Shown: piece after piece, positions 57,294 to 64,000 of the stretch
Position numbering within the stretch: position 1 is the first letter of the stretch
Layout of the letters: each line of letters opens with the position of its first letter
NCBI RefSeq assembly: GCF_016508585.1
Contig: NZ_JADVOP010000004.1
Location: 88,151-152,150 of the forward strand
Length of the DNA stretch: 64,000 nt
Origin: Acinetobacter baumannii
GTDB lineage: Bacteria > Pseudomonadota > Gammaproteobacteria > Pseudomonadales > Moraxellaceae
Reading direction: 5' to 3'
Made by a program: the position numbers and the translations under genes
Notes under the pieces: generated by a model
Database searches by the model: none
Seen by the model: only the letters and a program-made list of their open reading frames with translations
What the model was told of the DNA's origin: nothing

Positions 57294-58694
57294 TTATTCG
57301 ATGCGTTCGCCATGTTGACTTAAATCTAGACCCATGCGCTCATCATCATTTTCAACGCGGATTCCAATCACCACATCGATAATTTTAAGCAGAATGAATG
57401 TCACCACTGCCGAGTAGGCAATCGTTGCCAACACACCCTCTACTTGAACCCACAATTGATGCATCATATTGGTCGGCGCTTTGTCACCCATGATAAATGA
57501 GCTTGCAAAGACTGCTGTTAAAATTGCACCCACGATACCACCCACACCATGTAGACCAAATGCATCTAGCGAATCATCGGCTTTAAGGATACGTTTAAGA
57601 CCGGAAATACCCCAGAAACATACCACACCACCAATCAAGCCCATGATCAATGCACCACTCACCGTCACAAAACCTGCAGCTGGTGTAATCACCACAAGAC
57701 CTGCTACCGCACCTGATGCAGCACCCAATACAGAACCTTTACCGCGAACAATTTTCTCAACCACTAACCAAGCGATTGCCGCTGCTGCTGCTGCAACTTG
57801 AGTTGTCACTAAGGCATATGCTGCTGAACCATTTGCACCCAAAGCTGAACCGCCGTTGAAACCGAACCAACCAACCCATACAAGGCTCGCACCCAATACA
57901 GTCAAAGTTAAATTATGTGGTGCCATAGATTCTTTACCCAAGCCCATACGCTTACCGAGTAAATATGCAGCCACTAGACCTGCAACACCAGAGTTGATAT
58001 GAACCACTGTACCGCCTGCAAAATCAAGCGCACCATCATTCATTAACCAACCACCACCCCATACCCAATGTGCAATAGGCGCATAAACAACAATCACCCA
58101 AATTGTGATAAAGCTGATCCAAGCACTAAATTTCATACGATCCGCCACAGAACCACTAATGATGGCCACTGTGATAATCGCAAAGGTCATTTGGAAAATA
58201 ACGAAGAGAATCTCTGGAATACTGCCGCTCAAAGCATCCGTGGTGATTCCTGACAACATGGCCTTATCCAGCCCGCCGATAAAGGCATTGCCAGAACCAA
58301 AAGCCAATGAATACCCCACAACCACCCACACAATGCTGACAATTGCTGCTGCAGTAAAACTTTGTGCCATGGTTGCCAATACGTTTTTCTTACGAACCAT
58401 ACCACCGTAAAACAGCGCCAAACCAGGAATTGTCATCAACAATACCAATGCCGTAGATACTAAAATCCAAGCCGTATCGCCAGTATTGAGTGTCGGTTTT
58501 TCTGCCGCCGGAGCAGGTGCAGCTGTTGCAGTTACTTCAGGCGCAACGCTTGCGGTAGTGTCTGTTGCTGTACTGACATCGCTTGCAGTCGCAACAGCTG
58601 TAGATGCAGGCTCAGTTACGTTTTCTTCTGCCCACGCAACTGATCCGCCAAGAAGTGCGCCAGACAGGCTGAGCGCTAATAGCATTTTTTTCAT
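57294..58694 (-). CDS. amtB: Ammonium transporter AmtB
   Basis: Inner-membrane ammonium channel of 466 residues with eleven helices. A signal peptide (cleavage near AWA, residue 22) is followed by an Ala/Thr/Val-rich spacer of about 50 residues before TM1 (DTAWILVSTALVLLMTIPGL). The pore region has FYGGMVRKKN and the twin-histidine region HINSGVAGLVAAY and GLHGVGGIVG. The long low-complexity spacer is unusual against E. coli AmtB. Cotranscribed downstream of glnK, whose product blocks it under nitrogen excess. Confidence 0.95.
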   Translation of the reverse strand: MKKMLLALSLSGALLGGSVAWAEENVTEPASTAVATASDVSTATDTTASVAPEVTATAAPAPAAEKPTLNTGDTAWILVSTALVLLMTIPGLALFYGGMVRKKNVLATMAQSFTAAAIVSIVWVVVGYSLAFGSGNAFIGGLDKAMLSGITTDALSGSIPEILFVIFQMTFAIITVAIISGSVADRMKFSAWISFITIWVIVVYAPIAHWVWGGGWLMNDGALDFAGGTVVHINSGVAGLVAAYLLGKRMGLGKESMAPHNLTLTVLGASLVWVGWFGFNGGSALGANGSAAYALVTTQVAAAAAAIAWLVVEKIVRGKGSVLGAASGAVAGLVVITPAAGFVTVSGALIMGLIGGVVCFWGISGLKRILKADDSLDAFGLHGVGGIVGAILTAVFASSFIMGDKAPTNMMHQLWVQVEGVLATIAYSAVVTFILLKIIDVVIGIRVENDDERMGLDLSQHGERIE

Positions 58695-58761
58695 TCGTAT
58701 CCCCCAACCTAATTTTGTGAGTTATGTCTTCATCAACATAACCAGCAATCTTCGTGCCAAA

Positions 58762-59121
<360 letters not shown>

Positions 59122-59140
59122 TCACCAGTAAGGTTTTATG

Positions 59141-59156
59141 TTCAATTTTCGTGCCA
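59141..59156 (-). promoter_or_regulatory. Sigma-54 promoter of glnK-amtB
   Basis: On the minus strand TGGCAC-N5-TTGAA, matching the RpoN consensus TGGCAC-N5-TTGCA with one change (C to A) in the -12 element. The transcription start would be near 59130, about 30 nt before the glnK ATG. This promoter needs an enhancer-binding activator such as NtrC. No good NtrC box is seen just upstream; a candidate lies further away at 59628. Confidence 0.8.
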
Positions 59157-59391
59157 ATCCTATTAACGGTTGGGGTGGCTAATTTGATCAACACGTATTG
59201 CCTTTATAACCTATTGTATATCCTTAGGTGAAGTTTCAACTTGAAAAAACTCACAATAATGATCAATTTTTTTTAAATTGTCCCACGATTTTCTTAACCT
59301 TGATGCCTTGATAAACCGATAAAAATTACTCAAGTAAAAATCCATACACGATGTTACACTAGACAAAGAATATCAACATTTTGGATTCCTC

Positions 59392-59619
59392 ATGATTGAA
59401 ACATTACTACAAGCAATTTTGGAACAAGTCGATCAACCTAAAAAAGATATCGAACATAACCTGCGTGCCTTATTGAACGAAGCCATCAGCAAATTGGACA
59501 TCGTGTCTAAAGATGAAATTGAACGTCAAAAAACTGCACTAAATAATGCCAATTTAAGATTGACCGAATTACAAGCGCAAGTAAAAGCGCTAGAGGTGCT
59601 TATTCAGGATAAAAAATAA
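59392..59619 (+). CDS. ubiK: Ubiquinone biosynthesis accessory factor UbiK
   Basis: Small protein of 75 residues of the UbiK/YqiC (BMFP) family, an accessory factor for ubiquinone synthesis that binds UbiJ and lipids. An amphipathic N-terminal part (about residues 1-35) is followed by a coiled coil with heptads (NNANLRLTELQAQVKALEVLI). Stands alone, 72 bp ahead of comM on the same strand, divergent from glnK. Confidence 0.88.
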   Translation: MIETLLQAILEQVDQPKKDIEHNLRALLNEAISKLDIVSKDEIERQKTALNNANLRLTELQAQVKALEVLIQDKK

Positions 59620-59627
59620 ACCAAATT

Positions 59628-59644
59628 TGCACAAAAGTGGTGCA
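59628..59644. promoter_or_regulatory. NtrC-box-like inverted repeat
   Basis: TGCACAAAAGTGGTGCA resembles the NtrC enhancer TGCACCAACATGGTGCA of enteric glnA closely. Symmetric 7-bp arms TTTGCAC and GTGCAAA at 59626-59646 are separated by 7 bp. It lies between ubiK and comM and about 475 bp from the sigma-54 promoter of glnK. Functional meaning is inferred only. Confidence 0.4.
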
Positions 59645-59690
59645 AAAATTATAATAACGATTAAAAATAAAGCAAACTTGGAAAACAACA

Positions 59691-61178
59691 ATGTCTTTAG
59701 CCAAAATTTATACACGGGGTCTACTTGGATTACATGCCCCTTTAATTGAAGTAGAGGTCCATGTTAGTGCAGGGCTTCCCTCCTTGACGATTGTCGGTCT
59801 GGCAGAAGCAGCCGTTCGGGAAAGTAAGGATCGTGTCCGCTCTGCAATCATCAATAGTGGTTTTCAGTTTCCAACCAAACGCTTGACCATCAATCTCGCA
59901 CCCGCAGATCTTCCCAAAGATGGTTCTCGCTTAGATCTTCCAATTGCATTGGGGATTTTGATTGCAACAGGTCAACTCCCAGAAAATGTCACAGATGATT
60001 TCGAATTTATTGGTGAATTAGCACTGGATGGTCATTTAAGACCTGTTACAGGGACATTAACCATTGCAATGGCCTGTCAATTGGCAAAGCATCAATTGAT
60101 GCTCCCTCAGGAAAATGCCGATGAAGCAGCACAATTGCCTGAATTCAAAGTTTTTGCTGCACATCATTTAAAACAAGTCTGTGATCATTTTTTAAATGCC
60201 CAAAAAATCGAAGTCACCTCCACACAAAAATCCACTTTGGACAAGCAATATAAATTTGATTTGGCTGATGTAAAAGGTCAGTTACGCCCTCGAAGAGCTT
60301 TAGAAATTGCCGCTGCAGGTGGACACTCGCTTTTATTTAAAGGACCGCCAGGAACAGGTAAAACACTTTTAGCTTCACGTTTACCGAGCATTTTGCCGGC
60401 ATTAAACCCACAACAAAATCTTGAAGTTGCCAGTATTTACTCGATTGCCAACACTCAACATCACTTTGGACAACGACCTTTTCGAGCACCTCACCATACT
60501 GCTTCGGCAATTGCCTTGGTGGGAGGGGGATCAAATCCAAAACCAGGAGAAATCACGCTTGCGCATTTAGGGGTACTTTTCTTGGATGAATTACCTGAGT
60601 TTGACAAAAAAGTCCTGGAGGTTTTAAGGCAACCTCTTGAGTCTAAGGAAATCATTATTTCAAGAGCATCTCGACAGATTACCTTTCCTGCAAACTTTCA
60701 ACTCATTGCTGCAATGAATCCCTGTCCATGTGGTTATGCATTTAACCAAGATAGCCGTTGCCAGTGCTCAGCTGAATCAATCAAGCGTTATCAAAGCAGA
60801 ATCTCTGGTCCGTTATTGGATCGTATTGATTTACATATCGATGTCCCGCCACTGAAGGCTCAGGAATTACAGGATACAACGCCTGTTGAAGATTCAGCAA
60901 CAGTACGAGAACGTGTACTTCACGCTTTTCATTTTCAAATTCAACGACAAGGTGGATTAAACCACGCTTTATCTCCTAAACAACTGGAAAAGCATGTGGT
61001 TTTGGATGAAACATCCAGAAAGATGATAGAAGTGGCACAACAACGCTTAAACTTATCTGCTCGGGCATATCACCGTATTTTGCGCGTTTCAAGAACCATT
61101 GCAGATTTGGCACAAAGTGAGCAAATCCAAAGTACGCATTTGACCGAAGCTTTGTCTTATCGGGGAACGCATTCTTAG
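59691..61178 (+). CDS. comM: ComM/YifB family Mg-chelatase-like AAA+ ATPase
   Basis: Protein of 495 residues of the YifB/ComM family. ComM is a hexameric helicase that drives branch migration during natural transformation in Vibrio and Acinetobacter. The N-terminal ChlI-like fold (GLPSLTIVGLAEAAVRESKDR) leads to the AAA+ core with Walker A GPPGTGKT near residue 218, Walker B FLDELPEF, and a zinc-like CPCGY...CQC cluster (NPCPCGYAFNQDSRCQC). A C-terminal lid follows. Acinetobacter is naturally competent, which fits. Confidence 0.93.
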   Translation: MSLAKIYTRGLLGLHAPLIEVEVHVSAGLPSLTIVGLAEAAVRESKDRVRSAIINSGFQFPTKRLTINLAPADLPKDGSRLDLPIALGILIATGQLPENVTDDFEFIGELALDGHLRPVTGTLTIAMACQLAKHQLMLPQENADEAAQLPEFKVFAAHHLKQVCDHFLNAQKIEVTSTQKSTLDKQYKFDLADVKGQLRPRRALEIAAAGGHSLLFKGPPGTGKTLLASRLPSILPALNPQQNLEVASIYSIANTQHHFGQRPFRAPHHTASAIALVGGGSNPKPGEITLAHLGVLFLDELPEFDKKVLEVLRQPLESKEIIISRASRQITFPANFQLIAAMNPCPCGYAFNQDSRCQCSAESIKRYQSRISGPLLDRIDLHIDVPPLKAQELQDTTPVEDSATVRERVLHAFHFQIQRQGGLNHALSPKQLEKHVVLDETSRKMIEVAQQRLNLSARAYHRILRVSRTIADLAQSEQIQSTHLTEALSYRGTHS

Positions 61179-61213
61179 AACCCGCCACCTATGAGCTATA
61201 GAAGATAAATGAC

Positions 61214-61723
61214 ATGCTAAATTTAATCCTACGCAACGAACAAGCAGATGACATTGAAAGTATTTTCAATATTACACAACTGGCTTTTGAAAATGCAGCG
61301 CATACAGATCATACCGAACACTTGATCGTGAATGCACTCAGGAAAGCGGATCAATTAAGTATTTCGATTGTTGCTGAATTGGACGAGAAGATTATTGGGC
61401 ATGTTGCGATTTCACCTGTTGTCATTTCCTCTGGAGAGCAAAATTGGTATGGCTTGGGTCCAGTTTCAGTTATTCCCGACTACCAACAGCAAGGCGTAGG
61501 TAAAGCATTAGTGCAACAGTCCCTACAGCAATTAAAACAACGCGGTGCTGTTGGGTGCGTGGTACTTGGTGATCCTGCTTACTACTCAAAATTTGGTTTC
61601 AAGCCTTATCCCAGTCTGATCCTTGAAAATGTCCCTGCTGAATATTTTCAAGCCCTTGCATTTACTCCAGTCATTCCTCACGGAACAGTCAACTATCATT
61701 CCGCTTTTGAAATAACAGCTTAA
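61214..61723 (+). CDS. GNAT acetyltransferase (YhbS-like)
   Basis: Acetyltransferase of 169 residues. The acetyl-CoA loop is DYQQQGVGKALVQQSLQQL, and VVLGDPAYYSKFGFKPYP is characteristic of the YhbS branch of GNAT proteins. The acceptor is unknown. It starts 35 bp after comM and may be cotranscribed. Terminator at 61747-61773. Confidence 0.82.
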   Translation: MLNLILRNEQADDIESIFNITQLAFENAAHTDHTEHLIVNALRKADQLSISIVAELDEKIIGHVAISPVVISSGEQNWYGLGPVSVIPDYQQQGVGKALVQQSLQQLKQRGAVGCVVLGDPAYYSKFGFKPYPSLILENVPAEYFQALAFTPVIPHGTVNYHSAFEITA

Positions 61724-61746
61724 CCTTACCCATGTCCATACAAAAA

Positions 61747-61773
61747 ATAAAGGTGACTTTAAGTCACCTTTAT
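61747..61773. terminator. Bidirectional terminator between acetyltransferase and porin
   Basis: ATAAAGGTGACTT (61747-61759) and AAGTCACCTTTAT (61761-61773) form a 13-bp inverted repeat about a single T, between convergent genes. T-runs are short. Confidence 0.7.
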
Positions 61774-61788
61774 TCATTTAATCAGCGC

Positions 61789-62559
61789 TTAGAATGTTTT
61801 GGTTAAAGTAAACACAGCGCCTGTTTCAACAGCACGTTTTCCTGAATTAGTAAAACCATCCGTATCGATATTGGTACCTACAGCAGCAAGCTCTGCAGTG
61901 ACACCTGGAATTGATTTAACACTGTAGTTGACTCCAGCTTTCCAATCTACATAGTTGTCTTTACCATCTGGCAACGCTTTTTTATCCATCGTGGTATAAC
62001 CGACATTGGCAACGCCACCAAAACCAGTATCCCCAAATGGTGCAGAATAACCCAGATTAAAATTCCAGCTATTTCCACCGACTGCAGCCCAGTCATTGGT
62101 ATAGTTCACGTTTGTTAATAAACTTCCACCTTTCACAAATACATCTGCAAAGATTAATTTTGCATAGAATTCAGTCCAGTTAAAGTCACTGCTTGCACTT
62201 GGGTAATTATATTCAACTACACCAATATCTAAAGTCGGCTTGAATGTTGGCGAGAGTTCTAAAGGGGTGGTAAAACCGATTGATGGATCTAATTCTAAAT
62301 GAGGATCTGATCCACCAAAGTTCACATTGGACCCCCAAAGACCGACATATAGACCTGAAGTATGCGATAAAGTGAAACCTGCTTGTACTGCTGGATCACT
62401 CATTGTTTGAGTCATACCACGGAAACGATAGTCATTCGTTATGGCAGCACTTCCTGAGAAACTTAAACCTAATTTTGACAGTGCGTTATCTTCCGCCATT
62501 GCCATAGTTGCTGTAGACGACAAAACTGCCAATGCTAGTGCTTTAGTTGAGAATTTCAT
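61789..62559 (-). CDS. TorF-family outer-membrane porin, copy 1
   Basis: Outer-membrane protein of 256 residues in the TorF/Gcw_chp putative porin family (PF09694 type). The signal peptide ends after MAMA near residue 22. The mature N-terminus has FSGSAAITNDYRFRGMTQT, the family's conserved first strand (x-Y-x-F-R-G), and the C-terminus ends in Phe. A strong GGGGGAG lies 8 nt upstream of the ATG. Substrate unknown. A paralogue of the same length lies upstream at 63057. The start region overlaps a spurious frame at 62556. Confidence 0.85.
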   Translation of the reverse strand: MKFSTKALALAVLSSTATMAMAEDNALSKLGLSFSGSAAITNDYRFRGMTQTMSDPAVQAGFTLSHTSGLYVGLWGSNVNFGGSDPHLELDPSIGFTTPLELSPTFKPTLDIGVVEYNYPSASSDFNWTEFYAKLIFADVFVKGGSLLTNVNYTNDWAAVGGNSWNFNLGYSAPFGDTGFGGVANVGYTTMDKKALPDGKDNYVDWKAGVNYSVKSIPGVTAELAAVGTNIDTDGFTNSGKRAVETGAVFTLTKTF

Positions 62560-63056
62560 CTTGAGTGCTCCCCCATCATACGATGTTTATTTGTTATGCT
62601 AAAATTTGATGAACTCCCTAAGCATTTAGCAATTGCCATGCCAAGAATGTTTTTTATATTTTTACAGCTCTGATTTAAACAAAATAAACTATTGATTATA
62701 AATACAATTATTATTTTTTGTTGTTGACTGGGTTTTCTTTTTCTTGCTTGTGTACGGATCATTGGATCATTGAACAGAAAATGATGATGCTTCATATTTA
62801 CCTACTTTCAGCGTGATTTTAACTGCTGATGAGTATGTAAAATCCCTGCATAAATTTTCTATCATTGAGGTGATTTGTGCCGTAAAAATCTTATAAATCT
62901 TTTTAAAGTGTAAATGTCACAATCCTGCAACAAAATGTACTATTTTTGATCAAAAATAAATTTTAGCTTAAAAAATGCTTAAAAAAAGTGCATGCCCAAT
63001 CTTAGGTCATACACCTTGTTAAATTTTTGAGCACAAAAATTCGTCTTGAATATTAT
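62560..63056. other. Intergenic region between the two TorF porins
   Basis: 497 bp without a convincing gene. A plausible minus-strand promoter lies near 62650-62685 (TTGTTT, 18-bp spacer, TATAAA), giving a leader of about 90 nt to the porin ATG. The rest is AT-rich with several A/T runs. A 79-codon frame at 62556-62795 is rejected. Confidence 0.45.
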
Positions 63057-63827
63057 TTAAAAATTATAGGTCAAGCCAAGTACCATATGATCATCATAGT
63101 CATCTCCGATACGGCTTTCACCGCCTATGACATAATCAAAAGATGCGGTCAGTCCACTATTTAAAATTGATTTACTGACACCTATGCGTGCTTCATTAAA
63201 AGTAAAATTCTTTTTTGATTGTACAATTTGATTATCATGGTGTGTATTGTAGAAAGAACCTCCCATAGAGGTATTGAACATAAATTCATATGCTAATGGA
63301 TAACTATAAGCCGCACTTAAATAGACATCACCTGCATTGGCATAAGATGAATCTGCCAGCATCACTGCTGCACCGACTGTTAACTTCTTATAAACAATCT
63401 CAGCGAGAATGTCTATATCATCAGTTTTACGGTGATCCCCCTGCTCAGCATAGACCGTTCCGCCATGATGGTACACATAGGCTGTAGTTTTGAGGTTATA
63501 GCGCCAATTTTGATCAATTTCCTGCCCATATGACACATAAAAGTTATGTTCAAAGCCATGATCTTGTCTGTCATCTGATGGATCATAGCCTAAAGTCGAA
63601 CCCCAGTAGCCAAACGTCATGCCACTTTGATGTGCATAGGCCAAACCGCCTTGCATTGCAAGATCTTGATTTTCTTCCCCACCCCGATAGATATACTTAG
63701 ATACCACCCCTATATTTCCAGAAATTGGACTATTTTCAGCAGAATGATCCGTCTGATCAGCAATTACAGAACACGATACAATACATAGGGGGAAAGCCCA
63801 TAAAATTTGGGAAAAAATTGAATTCAT
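63057..63827 (-). CDS. TorF-family outer-membrane porin, copy 2
   Basis: Outer-membrane protein of 256 residues, a paralogue of the porin at 61789. It has a signal peptide (about residues 1-25, ending near VIA), then SGNIGVVSKYIYRGGEE, the family first-strand motif, and a C-terminal LGLTYNF. The start is the ATG at 63827; the longer frame begins at TTG. Beta-strand periodicity is visible throughout. Substrate unknown; TorF-type porins have been linked to nitrogen-compound or virulence-related uptake in other genera, which I cannot test here. Confidence 0.82.
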   Translation of the reverse strand: MNSIFSQILWAFPLCIVSCSVIADQTDHSAENSPISGNIGVVSKYIYRGGEENQDLAMQGGLAYAHQSGMTFGYWGSTLGYDPSDDRQDHGFEHNFYVSYGQEIDQNWRYNLKTTAYVYHHGGTVYAEQGDHRKTDDIDILAEIVYKKLTVGAAVMLADSSYANAGDVYLSAAYSYPLAYEFMFNTSMGGSFYNTHHDNQIVQSKKNFTFNEARIGVSKSILNSGLTASFDYVIGGESRIGDDYDDHMVLGLTYNF

Positions 63828-64000
63828 GAAATTAAACAAGTAAGAGGAAAAATTTGCTGAAATTCTACTGTTTTTTTGAATTTTTGGTAAAAATAGTGGC
63901 TACAAAACAATCAAAACCATTAAATTAATTGATATTTCAATCAATTTAATCATTTTTAGACTACTTTAGATTTTTTTTTCATAAAGAAATAAATTAATAT

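Noticed and set aside
62556..62795. 79-codon minus-strand frame upstream of a TorF porin
   Set aside because: It overlaps the porin start, has no ribosome-binding site or family resemblance, and is low in typical coding features; it lies where the porin promoter should be.

Overview
The window reads as ordinary chromosome from an Acinetobacter species. The base composition is AT-rich. The acyl-CoA reductase at 8353 looks like Acr1 of the Acinetobacter wax-ester pathway over its full length. The orders dksA-gluQ, glnK-amtB and ribD-methyltransferase-ribE, and the single-domain HisB, also fit that genus. The species cannot be named from this stretch. I see no insertion sequence, prophage, integron, CRISPR array or rRNA. 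The only RNA genes are two identical tRNA-Phe genes and a TPP riboswitch.

Layout: 1-7.6 kb holds a DUF4198 periplasmic protein behind a Fur-like palindrome, then a minus-strand heavy-metal efflux cassette (CzcI-like His-rich protein, czcC, czcB, czcA). 7.6-15.6 kb holds a small Sel1-repeat protein, acr1, a divergent LysR/short-chain dehydrogenase pair, a divergent MerR/epimerase pair, tex and a lipoprotein. 15.7-25.9 kb holds ompR and envZ, a CoA transferase, a GMC oxidoreductase, ypeA, a FadL-type porin, a methyltransferase, two tRNA-Phe genes and a PanZ-like acetyltransferase. In 25.9-34.3 kb the genes hisB, hisH, hisA and hisF keep the classical his-operon order but are split by eight unrelated genes, including thrB. 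34.8-44.5 kb holds a second Sel1 protein, ettA, a secreted CYTH-like protein beside a phytase-like lipoprotein, metY, phoU, and two tandem paralogous lipoproteins. 44.5-49.9 kb holds riboswitch-thiC, nudF-cpdA and dksA-gluQ. 50-59.1 kb is a minus-strand run: ftsW, murD, a DedA protein, ribE, an orphan adenine methyltransferase, ribD, nrdR, amtB, glnK. 59.4-64 kb holds ubiK, comM, an acetyltransferase and two TorF-type porins.

How the genes work together: czcCBA encodes an RND pump spanning both membranes for divalent cations. glnK-amtB couples ammonium uptake to nitrogen status and has a clear sigma-54 promoter. Pho-box-like sequences stand upstream of phoU (with a -10 element 11 bp away) and of the phytase-like lipoprotein, whose neighbour is a secreted protein with CYTH (triphosphate-tunnel) sequence features. 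Together they suggest a phosphate-starvation scavenging module, the most interesting unnamed candidate here. Other points worth a second look are a 54-bp perfect palindrome next to the DedA gene, a 25-bp-stem inverted repeat between convergent genes, a hairpin that would mask a strong ribosome-binding site after hisF, and the orphan methyltransferase translationally coupled to ribD. Several start codons were moved inward from the longest frame where a Shine-Dalgarno (SD) sequence or promoter decided it; this is stated in each entry.
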